Assembly: GCF_001507645.1 (NCBI RefSeq)
Contig: NZ_CP013909.1
Location: 3,472,001-3,536,000, forward strand
Length of the DNA stretch: 64,000 nt
Direction of reading: 5' to 3'
Source of the DNA: Hymenobacter sedentarius
GTDB taxonomy: Bacteria > Bacteroidota > Bacteroidia > Cytophagales > Hymenobacteraceae
Shown here: positions 8,736 through 17,243 of the stretch, one piece after another
How the letters are laid out: each line of letters opens with the position of its first letter
How positions within the stretch are numbered: position 1 is the first letter of the stretch
Translations under genes and position numbers: made by a program
The notes under the pieces: generated by a model
Seen by the model: the letters and a program-made list of their open reading frames with translations, nothing else
Databases searched by the model: none
What the model was told of the DNA's origin: nothing

Positions 8736-9478
8736 TTGGCAAATACGTGCAATCGCTGCACCAAAAAAAATACCGGCAACGCCACGGCGCCTTCCTGGTA
8801 GAAGGCGGCAAGAGCGTGTTGGAGCTGCTAAGTTCCGACCTGGAAACCGAACACGTGCTCGTCACGGCCGAGTTTGCCTCGACCCACCACAAGCACCTTC
8901 CCGATGGGCTGCCGTTGGCCATTGCCACCGAGTACGAACTGACGCAGCTTGGCACCCTGGCCACCAATACCACTGCGCTGGCCGTGGCCCGGCTGCCCGC
9001 CGAAAAACCTTTGCCTCCAACGCTACCCGAAGCGGGTTTGTTGTTGGCCCTCGACGAAGTGCGCGACCCCGGCAACCTGGGCACCCTGCTGCGCCTGGCC
9101 GACTGGTACGGGCTGCCCGGCGTGGTGCTCAGCCCCGGCTGCGCCGACCCGTATTCGCCCAAAACCGTGGCCGCCACCATGGGCGCATTTGCGCGGGTGC
9201 AGGTTTGGGAGCGCGACCTGGCCGAGTGGCTGCCCACGCTGCCGGTTGGTATGGGCATCTTCGGCGCCGATTTGGAAGGCGACAACGTGCACCACCTCAA
9301 GCTGCGCCCCGCCGGGGTGCTAGTGATGGGCAGCGAATCGCACGGCCTCACGCCCTCGGTCGAAGCCTGCCTCACGCGCCGGCTGCACATACCGCGCGGT
9401 GCGAAGGGCGGCGCCGAAAGCCTAAACGTTGCCATCTCAGCCGCCATTCTGCTGGATAATTTCTTTCGTAATCAATAG
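8720..9478 (+). CDS. SpoU/TrmH-family RNA 2'-O-methyltransferase
   Basis: A 252-residue protein. An N-terminal substrate-binding domain (VSKALGKYVQSLHQKKYR) is followed by the SPOUT knot domain with its three motifs: DEVRDPGNLGTLLRLADW, VLVMGSESHGL and GAESLNVAISAAILL. It should transfer a methyl group from S-adenosylmethionine to a ribose in rRNA or tRNA, as RlmB and TrmH do; the target base cannot be decided. The ATG at 8720 fits the normal family start, which forces overlap with the divergent tamL start region. A strong terminator follows. Confidence 0.9.
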   Translation: MVSKALGKYVQSLHQKKYRQRHGAFLVEGGKSVLELLSSDLETEHVLVTAEFASTHHKHLPDGLPLAIATEYELTQLGTLATNTTALAVARLPAEKPLPPTLPEAGLLLALDEVRDPGNLGTLLRLADWYGLPGVVLSPGCADPYSPKTVAATMGAFARVQVWERDLAEWLPTLPVGMGIFGADLEGDNVHHLKLRPAGVLVMGSESHGLTPSVEACLTRRLHIPRGAKGGAESLNVAISAAILLDNFFRNQ

Positions 9479-9575
9479 CTAAGCCGGGAATGAAAAATTG
9501 AGCTGGATTTTTTAGCTCAATTAGTAAACCGGATGGCTTACTTGGTTAAACCCGATTTCAGCAAGCCTCCCAATA

Positions 9576-9618
9576 AAAGCAAAAGCCCCGGCTCGCGTTG
9601 AGCCGGGGCTTTTGCTTT
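9576..9618. terminator. Bidirectional hairpin terminator
   Basis: Arms 9576-9594 and 9600-9618 form a 19-bp perfect stem with a 5-nt loop and A/T-rich outer ends. It lies between the convergent methyltransferase and outer-membrane barrel genes. Confidence 0.88.
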
Positions 9619-9633
9619 AGAATTAGCTAGCGC

Positions 9634-10788
9634 TTAGTTGCCAAACAGGCGGATGCCAAAGCTCAGTACCTGGGTGTCGGGGCCGGCGTTGGTTTTGAAC
9701 AGCTGGTTCATGTTGTACTTGGCGAAGAACTCTATGTCGCCGTAGCCAATGGTGCCTTGCAGACCATACAAGAAGTTTTCCATGTTGTAGCTGCCGTCTT
9801 CCTTATCTTTGTACACGGTGCCTTCGTTGGTGTACTTCAGCTTGGTCCAAGACTTGATGCGGTAGCCCATGAAGCCGCCCGCGCCGATGGTGAAGGTTTC
9901 CTTGTAATGCGAGTCGCGGAGCTGGAGGCGCAGCATCAGCGGCAGGTTGATGGAGGACGTCGCCAGCTTGGTTTTCTGGAGCTGGCGGCTGTCGGCTTCG
10001 TGCACCACGTCGGTGCGGCCGTTGGCGCTCACCCACTTGTTGTTGCCGCTGAGCATGAAGTTGTTGAAAGCGAACTGGGGGCCCACGGTGATGCTCACGG
10101 GGCTGTGCTTGCCGCCGAGGCGGGTGTCCCAGTCCCAGCCGAGGTTCACGTAGCGGGAGCCTTCGGTGCGCAGGTCCACGGCTTCGGGCTGGCCCGTAGG
10201 GCTGAGGTACTGCTTCTGGTTGACGAAGGCGTTTAGGCCCAGGTCGAAGATGAGGTTGCTCGAGGTGTGCTTGCGCTCGATGTTTTTGAGACGGGTAGAG
10301 TCGCGGTGGGCCTGGCGTTCCTCTTTCGACTTGCCATCCGACGCGGTATTGTAGGACTTCGAGCCGTCCTTATCGGTCGTCACCACCACGCCGAAGGTCT
10401 TGTTGAGCAGCACGTCGACCCGGTTGTTGCTGGGCGTTTTTTTGCGGGTTGTGATGCGGATTTGCTCGGGCAGGTTTTTGCCGGGCTGGTCTTTGTCGGG
10501 GTAAAACTGCATGGTCACCTGGTCGGTGCTGGCGTTTTTAGCCGCCAGCTCGGCCTGCGCAATGTAGCCGGCCAGGCGCCACGTCAGCGAGTCGAGGTGA
10601 TAGTTTTTCATCTGGCGCAGCTGGGCGGCGTCGCGCACCACCAGCGTAAGAGTGGCCTGATTGGGCAGGCGCACCACAATGGTATCCTTCATCAGGGTGT
10701 TGGGGCCCAGGCTGCTGGCGCGGGCAGCATTCAGCCCGCCCAGCAGCATGAGCAGCAGCAGAGAAAAGGAGAGGAAAGAGCGTTGCAT
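9634..10788 (-). CDS. Outer-membrane beta-barrel protein of an ECF sigma operon
   Basis: A 384-residue protein with a signal peptide (residues 1-24, LLLLMLLGGLNAARA). The N-terminal periplasmic part is followed from about residue 180 by alternating hydrophobic strands and a C-terminal segment ending FGIRLFGN, as in small outer-membrane barrels. It is the last gene of an operon with a single-pass membrane protein and an ECF sigma factor, 20 bp after the former. In Bacteroidota such sets often act in envelope stress or surface regulation. No specific function is recognised. Confidence 0.7.
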   Translation of the reverse strand: MQRSFLSFSLLLLMLLGGLNAARASSLGPNTLMKDTIVVRLPNQATLTLVVRDAAQLRQMKNYHLDSLTWRLAGYIAQAELAAKNASTDQVTMQFYPDKDQPGKNLPEQIRITTRKKTPSNNRVDVLLNKTFGVVVTTDKDGSKSYNTASDGKSKEERQAHRDSTRLKNIERKHTSSNLIFDLGLNAFVNQKQYLSPTGQPEAVDLRTEGSRYVNLGWDWDTRLGGKHSPVSITVGPQFAFNNFMLSGNNKWVSANGRTDVVHEADSRQLQKTKLATSSINLPLMLRLQLRDSHYKETFTIGAGGFMGYRIKSWTKLKYTNEGTVYKDKEDGSYNMENFLYGLQGTIGYGDIEFFAKYNMNQLFKTNAGPDTQVLSFGIRLFGN

Positions 10789-10808
10789 GGTTTCTGGAAA
10801 ATGAGAGG

Positions 10809-11891
10809 TTAGAGTTGAATGGATTTGGTGAGGCTGTGGCCGGCCACGGTGGCGCGCACGGTCACGTTCTCGGGGAGGCCGGTGACTTCGGCCAGGCTGA
10901 CCCGCTCGCCCCGCGCCAGGTTGCGGGCCTGTTGCAGCAGCCGGCCGCCCAGACGGCGGCGCTCTGCCGGAGCTTCGGTAGCCACGGCCACGGCGGCGAG
11001 CTTGCCGGGTGTTGCCGCGGGCTCGCTGCCGTTTCGCACTTCTACCGTGATGAGCTCGGGCGCCGCGGCAACGGCCTGACTGGGAATCGAGCTGGCCGGG
11101 GCGATTTCCGCAGCGGGGGCAGGCTTGGGGTTCAGGGCCAGCACCCGTTCCGGCTCGGGGGTGGGCCGCTGCTCGTCAGCAGCGGTGGGCCGGGGCGGGG
11201 TAGGATGGGTGGCGGCGCGAGCCACGAGGGGAAGGCGAGCGGCGGCCGCGTCCGGCTGCCGACTGGTTTCCATCAGGTGGCGGGGCGACTGCCCGGGGGC
11301 TGACATCCTGGCCTTTGATGCGGTAGATGCAAGGGCTTCGGGACGGGTTGCCTGGCTGGTTATATTTTTTTCTGCTGGCGTAAGCAGCGTGGTTTCGGGG
11401 GTGCGGCTTGGCTCGGCCGCTGCTACCACTTCTTGCTCAGGAGAAGCAACGCCAGGAGTTGCTTTAGTAGCCTCAGTGTTATTGGGCAGGTTTAGGGCCG
11501 GCTGGTCGGGTATTGCCTGCTGTTGAGAAGCCACCGAACCCGTTTGGGCGGGGCGTAGCGGGAAGCCCAGCCAGAGGCCGGCGCCGCCGGCTACCAGCAG
11601 CAGCGCCAGGGCCGCGGCTACGGCCATGGGCCACCAAGCGGCAGCGCGGCGCTTTTTGGGGCGCAGATGTTCGTCTTCAAGGCGCTCCCATAATTCGCGG
11701 CCGGGCAGGGTGGCGTGCGTGTTGAGGCTTTTTTGAAACAGGAGGTCCAGCCGGTCGGCGTTGGCGTCGGCAGTGGGTTCGGAGGGCGATTGGGATTGGG
11801 CTTGGAGCCGGGCCCACAGCGCATCGCCGGGCGGGGTGGTGTGGCCGTCCAGTCGGTCGCGGAATAAGTCGTCGATATCTTCAGGAGGCAT
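10809..11891 (-). CDS. Single-pass membrane protein, possible anti-sigma factor
   Basis: A 360-residue protein. Two cytosolic N-terminal repeats of 26 residues are seen at 5-30 and 47-72; they share 12 identical positions, including LF, H, PG and LW.RL. A membrane helix at about 84-110 follows. The rest is a long Pro/Ala/Thr-rich, probably periplasmic, disordered region and a short folded C-terminus. Position 4 bp after an ECF sigma gene and before an outer-membrane barrel suggests a role in holding or signalling to the sigma factor, but no zinc-binding anti-sigma motif is seen. The function is an inference from context. Confidence 0.6.
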   Translation of the reverse strand: MPPEDIDDLFRDRLDGHTTPPGDALWARLQAQSQSPSEPTADANADRLDLLFQKSLNTHATLPGRELWERLEDEHLRPKKRRAAAWWPMAVAAALALLLVAGGAGLWLGFPLRPAQTGSVASQQQAIPDQPALNLPNNTEATKATPGVASPEQEVVAAAEPSRTPETTLLTPAEKNITSQATRPEALASTASKARMSAPGQSPRHLMETSRQPDAAAARLPLVARAATHPTPPRPTAADEQRPTPEPERVLALNPKPAPAAEIAPASSIPSQAVAAAPELITVEVRNGSEPAATPGKLAAVAVATEAPAERRRLGGRLLQQARNLARGERVSLAEVTGLPENVTVRATVAGHSLTKSIQL

Positions 11892-11895
11892 AATA

Positions 11896-12456
11896 CTAAT
11901 TGCTAGCGATGGCAGAAAACTGAATGCGGCGCTGCAGCATGGCGCGGGCCTTGCTCAGCTGCGATTTGCTGGTGCCTTCCGAGATGCCCAGCAGCTCGGC
12001 AATTTCCTGGTGGCCGTAGCCTTCCAGAGCGTAGAGGTTGAATACGGTGCGGTAGCCGGCGGGCAGGGTGGCCAGCAGGCCCATTAGGTCTTCGGCCTGC
12101 AGCTGGGTGTCGGCCGTAGCCGCGGTGGTGGCCAGGTTTTCGGGCTGCTGAAAATCTTCAAACGAAACCGTCATCATCTCGCGCTGGCGGAGCTGCATCA
12201 GGGCTTCGTTGACCATGATGCGGCGCACCCAGCCTTCAAAGCTCCCCTCGAACCGGTAGTTGGGCAGGGCCCGGAACATCTTGGCAAAACCCAGGATTAA
12301 AGCTTCTTCGGCGTCTTCGCGGCGCTTGAGATAGCGGCGGCACACGGTAAGCATGAGCCCGGCCAATTGGTCGTAGAGCTGGCGTTGGGCCCGGTGCTCG
12401 CCCCGCACACAGGCAGCGATGAGGTCGGCTTCGGTCGTCACGGTAAGAGTGGGCAA
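11896..12456 (-). CDS. ECF RNA polymerase sigma factor (group with membrane partner)
   Basis: A 186-residue protein with sigma region 2 at about residues 20-85 (LYDQLAGLMLTVCRRYLKR, DAEEALILGFAKMF) and region 4 at about 125-180 (GYGHQEIAELLGISEGTSKSQ, a helix-turn-helix). It directs RNA polymerase to its own promoter set. The start is TTG at 12456. It is the first gene of a three-gene operon with the membrane protein and the outer-membrane barrel, so it likely senses an envelope signal through them. The 265 bp upstream hold no gene. Confidence 0.88.
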   Translation of the reverse strand: MPTLTVTTEADLIAACVRGEHRAQRQLYDQLAGLMLTVCRRYLKRREDAEEALILGFAKMFRALPNYRFEGSFEGWVRRIMVNEALMQLRQREMMTVSFEDFQQPENLATTAATADTQLQAEDLMGLLATLPAGYRTVFNLYALEGYGHQEIAELLGISEGTSKSQLSKARAMLQRRIQFSAIASN

Positions 12457-12731
12457 AAGGCAGAAGAGCTAGTGAGTCGACGCGGCAGATGCGAAAGTAG
12501 GGACAAGGGTTGCCTGCCCACTTTGCTTTTTTGTGGATGGCGCTAAATGGTGCTTTCATAAGCGGTTTTCTGGGTAATTGAGCTAATCTAGTAAGGCTTC
12601 AAGCTAACAAACCAGCGACCATTGGCTCCCTGGCAATGGCGGGGCTTGCGTAGCTTGCGCCACTTCACACCGCGTGCTCGAAATCCGAACTGTTTGCAGC
12701 CCTTTCCGCCCCATTCTTCAATTTGGCCCGC

Positions 12732-13727
12732 ATGGCGTTGCTAGCCTTATCCGGCATCGGCCTGGAAGAGCACGGCCGCCGCGTGCTGGAGCAGATTAGC
12801 TTCACGCAGCAGCCACACCAGAAAATTGCGCTGGCGGGCGAATCCGGCACCGGCAAAAGCACCTTGCTGCAAATAATAGCCGGCCTGATTCAGCCCAACT
12901 CCGGCGAAGTGCGCGTGAATGGCAGCCGGGTGCGCGGCCCGGCCGAAACGCTGGTACCCGGCCACCCCGGCGTGGCGTACCTCGCGCAAAATTCTGCGCT
13001 GCCGCACTCGCTGCGGGTAGAGCAGGTGCTGCGCTACGCCAACAAGCGTCCCGCTGCAGAAGCCCAGGCCCTGTACGAATTGTGCCGCATCGACCACCTG
13101 GCACAACGCCGTACTGACCAGCTCTCCGGCGGCGAGCAGCAACGCGTGGCTCTGGCGCGGCTGCTATTGGGCTCGCCCCAGCTGCTGCTGCTCGATGAGC
13201 CGTTTTCCAACCTGGACCGCATGCATAAGCGCGTGCTGCAGGGCATCATCGAAGAACTGGGCTCGCGCCTGGGCATCACCTGCCTGCTGGTTTCGCACGA
13301 CGCGGCCGATACGCTGTCGTGGGCCGATGAAATCCTGGTAATGCACCGGGGCGGCATCATTCAGCAAGGCCCGCCGCAGGAAATCTACCAGCAACCGGTA
13401 AACGAGTACACGGCCGCCCTCTTTGGCGACTACAACCTGCTGCGCGGCACCGACCGCCAGGCCCTGGCGCCCGTTTCCAAGCGGAAAGCCTCGACGACCC
13501 AGCTCATGGTGCGACCGGAGCAGCTCCGCCTAGGGCCAGGCACCGGAGTTGGGCTGAATGGTACCGTAGCCGCCGTTCGGTTTTTCGGGGGGTATTATGA
13601 GGTTGAGGTTGCCCTCTCAGAAACCACCATCAATGTCAGAACCGATACAGCTGCGTTTTCTCCTGGAGATATGGCTCAGGTCTCCGTAATGCCCGGTGCT
13701 GGCTGGAATATAGCATTACCCAATTAA
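12732..13727 (+). CDS. ABC transporter ATP-binding protein with TOBE-like C-terminus
   Basis: A 331-residue protein. Walker A is GESGTGKST (about 36-44), the signature is LSGGEQQR, Walker B is LLLLDEP and the switch histidine is in LVSHD. The C-terminal 80 residues resemble the TOBE domain of FbpC/PotA/CysA-type importers (MVRPEQLRL, VRFFGGYYEVEV). Such ATPases drive uptake of iron, sulfate, molybdate or polyamines. No permease or binding protein is adjacent, so the substrate is open. The ATG at 12732 was preferred to TTG at 12723. Confidence 0.85.
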   Translation: MALLALSGIGLEEHGRRVLEQISFTQQPHQKIALAGESGTGKSTLLQIIAGLIQPNSGEVRVNGSRVRGPAETLVPGHPGVAYLAQNSALPHSLRVEQVLRYANKRPAAEAQALYELCRIDHLAQRRTDQLSGGEQQRVALARLLLGSPQLLLLDEPFSNLDRMHKRVLQGIIEELGSRLGITCLLVSHDAADTLSWADEILVMHRGGIIQQGPPQEIYQQPVNEYTAALFGDYNLLRGTDRQALAPVSKRKASTTQLMVRPEQLRLGPGTGVGLNGTVAAVRFFGGYYEVEVALSETTINVRTDTAAFSPGDMAQVSVMPGAGWNIALPN

Positions 13728-13730
13728 ATA

Positions 13731-13763
13731 AAAAGGCCCCAGCAAATCTTGCTAGGGCCTTTT
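13731..13763. terminator. Bidirectional hairpin terminator
   Basis: Arms 13731-13739/13755-13763 plus inner arms 13741-13745/13749-13753, with one mismatch between them, form a hairpin with A-run and T-run. It lies between the convergent ABC and CoA-binding genes. Confidence 0.8.
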
Positions 13764-13783
13764 GCTTTCTGAGCCGAGGCTGG

Positions 13784-14152
13784 CTAATACTGCCCAATCG
13801 AGAGCAAAACCAGGGTGCAGGCTTCTTCGGTCTGGATGCCACGGTCCCGGGCCAAGCGCTGCAACTCGGGGTTCTCCGTGCCCGGATTGAATAGAATTCG
13901 CTTGGGCTGGAGGTCCAGAATGTAGTCGTACCAGGCGGGCTGATTCTGCGGGCCCACGTAGAGCGTCACGGTATCGATGTCGCCATCGGCGGGCCGGTCG
14001 GTGTGGATATCGAGCCCGGCTACCTGGCCTTTGCGAATGCCCACGGGCACCACGTCGTGGCCGTGGTTTTTGAGCATGTGCACGGCGCGGAACGAGTAGC
14101 GCGCGGGATTGTCGGAAGCTCCGAGGACGAGGGTTTTCTTATTGGATTCCAT
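13784..14152 (-). CDS. CoA-binding domain protein (Rossmann fold)
   Basis: A 122-residue single-domain protein. It begins KKTLVLGASDNPARYSF, the nucleotide-binding loop of the CoA-binding family related to the start of succinyl-CoA synthetase alpha. Conserved later segments are GHDVVPVGIR, LYVGP and FNPGTENPEL. Members bind CoA or a related nucleotide; the physiological role is not known. It is cytosolic. The DoxX-like gene lies 76 bp upstream on the same strand. Confidence 0.85.
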   Translation of the reverse strand: MESNKKTLVLGASDNPARYSFRAVHMLKNHGHDVVPVGIRKGQVAGLDIHTDRPADGDIDTVTLYVGPQNQPAWYDYILDLQPKRILFNPGTENPELQRLARDRGIQTEEACTLVLLSIGQY

Positions 14153-14228
14153 GGGCGGGCGAAGCGTGGGATAAATAAAATGCGGACGGGCTTATCTGTA
14201 CGCAACAACCGCCTCAGGGGCCGAGGAG

Positions 14229-14693
14229 TCACGAGTGACTCTCCGGAGCGGAGCTCAGGCGGGCCAGCGACCACGCGCCCATGGCCATGGCCACGTCGCG
14301 CACGGCCACGTCATAATAATGCCCGCCTATTATTAAGGTGGCGGCAATGCACAGCAGCCAGGCCATAACGACCCACGCCCCAATGCGGGGCCGGGCAAAC
14401 ACCAGAATGCCGGCTATAACCTCAATGACGCCCACAATCATCATAAACGTATGGGCCGGCACGGGCAGCACTTTCACAATGCCCGGGGCGAGGTAGGCTT
14501 CCCACTTCGTGAGCAGGTTTGTGAACTTATCGAGCCCGGCTACAATGGGCACGACACTGTAGGTCAAGGTCAGGGCCCGGACAACGGAGTGCGCGGCGCT
14601 GGAAGTGGGCTGGGTGCGTTGCTGGCTGTAGGGAAAATTTGCAGAAGGTTGCATGGCGCTAGGGTTTAATGGGTTTGTTGCCATTAGATGCAC
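14229..14693 (-). CDS. Small DoxX-like integral membrane protein
   Basis: A 154-residue protein with a polar N-terminus of about 35 residues and four predicted membrane helices, spaced as in DoxX-like proteins (VPIVAGLDKF, MIVGVIEVIAGILVFARP, WLLCIAATLIIGGHYYDVA). No enzyme motif is present and the role is unknown. The start could be ATG 14693 or ATG 14684. Followed by the CoA-binding protein on the same strand. Confidence 0.65.
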   Translation of the reverse strand: MHLMATNPLNPSAMQPSANFPYSQQRTQPTSSAAHSVVRALTLTYSVVPIVAGLDKFTNLLTKWEAYLAPGIVKVLPVPAHTFMMIVGVIEVIAGILVFARPRIGAWVVMAWLLCIAATLIIGGHYYDVAVRDVAMAMGAWSLARLSSAPESHS

Positions 14694-14807
14694 AGCCCGG
14701 GCCAGGGGTTACAGCAGCAGTGGGGCATGGGACTTGTAACCTTTTCCATGATTTTTCATCTAACCATGGCCGCCGCGCGATGCCGCGCGTAGCTCAATAT
14801 TCGCCCC

Positions 14808-15488
14808 ATGATTCCGCCCTTAGCCGTTATGCCGTTCGTTCCGCTTACCGATTCTGAGGTCATCCACCGGGTGCTGGCGGGTGAGAAGAAGCTCTTCGAG
14901 CTGCTCATGCGCCGCTACAACCAGCGCCTGTACCGCACCGGCATTGCCTTGCTTGGCCATCCCGCGGCCGCCGAAGAAGCCATGCAGAACGCCTGGGTAA
15001 AGGCCTACGAGCAACTGGCCCAGTTTGAAGAGCGCGCCAGCTTCCCAACCTGGCTCACGCGCATCATGCTCAACGAATGCCTCATGGACCGCCGCCGGCA
15101 GCAGCGCCTCGTGGACCTGGACGACGACACTGCCGAAGACGCACCAGACCAGCGCCCCGCTGCCGGCACGCCCTTGCAGAACTTGCTGAACGAAGAGCTG
15201 CGCGAAGCTCTGGAAGCCGCCGTAGAGTCCCTGCCCGAAATGTATCGGAGCGTTTTTGTGCTGCGCGAAGTGGAAGGACTGAGCGTACACGAAACCGCAG
15301 ATGCCCTTCATCTCACCGAAGCCAACGTAAAAGTGCGGCTGCTGCGGGCCCGCGAACGGCTCCGAAACCAGCTGGCGCACTTCGCTCCCCAGCAAGCCTT
15401 CGCCTATCTCGGACCCCGCTGCGACAATATGGTTCACCACGTACTAGCCCGCCTGGGTGCCCAACCGGGGGCACACAACCTAAACTAG
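14808..15488 (+). CDS. ECF RNA polymerase sigma factor
   Basis: A 226-residue protein. Region 2 at about 30-100 (FELLMRRYNQRLYRTGIALL, AEEAMQNAWVKAYEQL, FPTWLTRIMLNECLMDRRR) and region 4 at about 150-205 (LPEMYRSVFVLREVEGLSV, LTEANVKVRLLRARERLR). The C-terminal 30 residues (FAYLGPRCDNMVHHVLARL) extend past region 4 and contain Cys and His. No anti-sigma gene is next to it, unlike the other ECF factor in the window. Start ATG 14808; a second ATG lies at 14829. Confidence 0.9.
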   Translation: MIPPLAVMPFVPLTDSEVIHRVLAGEKKLFELLMRRYNQRLYRTGIALLGHPAAAEEAMQNAWVKAYEQLAQFEERASFPTWLTRIMLNECLMDRRRQQRLVDLDDDTAEDAPDQRPAAGTPLQNLLNEELREALEAAVESLPEMYRSVFVLREVEGLSVHETADALHLTEANVKVRLLRARERLRNQLAHFAPQQAFAYLGPRCDNMVHHVLARLGAQPGAHNLN

Positions 15489-15507
15489 CTAAAGCAAGCT
15501 GCCTGCG

Positions 15508-17079
15508 CTACCGGCCCACCAGCGCGGCCACCGCTTCGGCGCACCGCTCGCCATCCATGGCGGCCGACACGATGCCGCCGGCATAGCCCGCGCCCTCGCC
15601 GCACGGAAATAGCCCCGCCACCACGGGGTGCTGCAGGGTGTCCTTGTCGCGCGGAATGCGCACCGGCGCCGAGGTCCGGCTTTCCACGCCCACAATCTGG
15701 GCGGCGTTGGTGGCATACCCGGGAATTTTGCGACCGAAGTCCCGGAAGCCCTGGCGCAGGCGCTCGGCCAGCACGGGCCCCAGCACGTCGTCCATGCGCA
15801 CCGACACCAGGCCGGGCTGGTAAGACGTTTCCAGTAGTGTATTCGACTGCTTGTCCTTCAGGAAATCGCCAAGGAGCTGGGCCGGCGCGTGCTGGGTGCC
15901 GCCCGCGATGTGGCAGGCGCGCTGCTCAATTTCCTGCTGAAAGTGCAGGCCGGCCATGGGGCCATACTGCTTCACGTCCAAATCAGACAGCTCCACGGCG
16001 GCCACAATGCCGGAGTTGGCAAAGCGGGAGTCGCGGCGGCTGGGCGACATGCCGTTTACCACCACTTCGCCCGGGGCCGTGGCGGCCGGCACAATAAAGC
16101 CACCGGGGCACATGCAAAACGAAAACACGCCCCGCTGCTCGCCGCGCACTTCGGTTTGGTGCACCAGCGAGTAGGAAGCTGCAGGCAGCAGGCCCCGCTC
16201 GGCCCGGCGATACTGGGCCTGGTCGATGAGCGCCTGCGGATGCTCCACCCGCACGCCCAGGGCAAAGGGTTTGGCTTCGATGAGCACTCCCCGGCGGTGC
16301 AGCAAATCGTAGATGTCGCGGGCGGAATGGCCGGTAGCCAGAATGGTGGCATCGGCTTCCAGCGCCTCGCCGGTGGCCGTGACCACGCCGCGCAGGCGGT
16401 CCTTTTCCAGAATGAGGTCGGTTACGCGGGTATCGAAACGAACTTCGCCGCCGGCTGCAATAATGGCGTCGCGCAAGTCCTGCACCACGGCTGGCAATTT
16501 GTTGGTGCCAATGTGGGGGTGGGCATCCACGAGAATATCCGGGGTGGCGCCGTGCTGCACCAGGCGGCGCAGCACCCGGCCCACATCGCCGCGCTTGGTG
16601 GCGCGGGTGTAGAGCTTGCCATCGGAGTAGGTGCCCGCGCCACCTTCGCCAAAACAGTAATTAGAATCCGGGTTAACAACCTGGTCCTTGTTGATGGCGG
16701 CCAGGTCGCGGCGCCGCGCCCGGACGTCGAGCCCGCGCTCCAGCACGATGGGTTTTATACCCAGCTCAATGCAGCGCAAGGCCGCAAACAGGCCAGCCGG
16801 GCCAGCCCCAACTATGATAGTAGAGCGAGTAGCTGTTTTAACATTTGGATAAACAAACCAGGGCCCAAATAGGTCGGCAGGAGGCGCGGATTGGTACACG
16901 TCGGCGCGTAGCCGCACCATGGCTTGGCGGCCACGGGCATCAATAGAGCGCCGCTTTAAATGCACAAAATCGGCTTCACCGGGTTGGAGCCCGGCTTGCT
17001 GTAATATGGCTTCATAGCGCGCAAGCTCATCGAAAGCTACTTCCGGGGCAAGTAAGACTTCTAATTCTTGTTTTAACAT
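15508..17079 (-). CDS. FAD-dependent dehydrogenase, COG2509 family
   Basis: A 523-residue cytosolic flavoprotein. After an 80-residue N-terminal domain comes the FAD-binding loop IIVGAGPAGLFAALRC (about 88-103). Then follow FGEGGAGTYSDGKLYTR, a family hallmark, the second nucleotide motif ATGHSARDIYDLL, and the C-terminal GEGAGYAGGIVSAAMDG. The family is annotated as uncharacterised FAD-dependent dehydrogenase; no substrate is established. The start is ATG 17079. It converges with the ECF sigma gene, 19 bp apart, without a clear hairpin. Confidence 0.85.
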   Translation of the reverse strand: MLKQELEVLLAPEVAFDELARYEAILQQAGLQPGEADFVHLKRRSIDARGRQAMVRLRADVYQSAPPADLFGPWFVYPNVKTATRSTIIVGAGPAGLFAALRCIELGIKPIVLERGLDVRARRRDLAAINKDQVVNPDSNYCFGEGGAGTYSDGKLYTRATKRGDVGRVLRRLVQHGATPDILVDAHPHIGTNKLPAVVQDLRDAIIAAGGEVRFDTRVTDLILEKDRLRGVVTATGEALEADATILATGHSARDIYDLLHRRGVLIEAKPFALGVRVEHPQALIDQAQYRRAERGLLPAASYSLVHQTEVRGEQRGVFSFCMCPGGFIVPAATAPGEVVVNGMSPSRRDSRFANSGIVAAVELSDLDVKQYGPMAGLHFQQEIEQRACHIAGGTQHAPAQLLGDFLKDKQSNTLLETSYQPGLVSVRMDDVLGPVLAERLRQGFRDFGRKIPGYATNAAQIVGVESRTSAPVRIPRDKDTLQHPVVAGLFPCGEGAGYAGGIVSAAMDGERCAEAVAALVGR

Positions 17080-17140
17080 TTGTGTAATATGAAAGGTGGC
17101 TATCCTTTAGGAGTTCAACTCAACTTGAGCTGTGAAGACA

Positions 17141-17148
17141 CAAAGTTA
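17141..17148 (-). promoter_or_regulatory. Candidate -7 promoter element (TAnnTTTG)
   Basis: On the minus strand TAACTTTG matches TAnnTTTG and lies 61 bp before the COG2509 start. There is no TTG at 19-20 bp upstream, so the evidence is one box only. Confidence 0.45.
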
Positions 17149-17243
17149 AGCGGTGACGCTGCGGGGGATTTGCTGACCTTAGACGCACAACGCACCCAAT
17201 GATGGGACCGCGCCGACGCGAATCCGTTCTGTTTATTTGCCGC

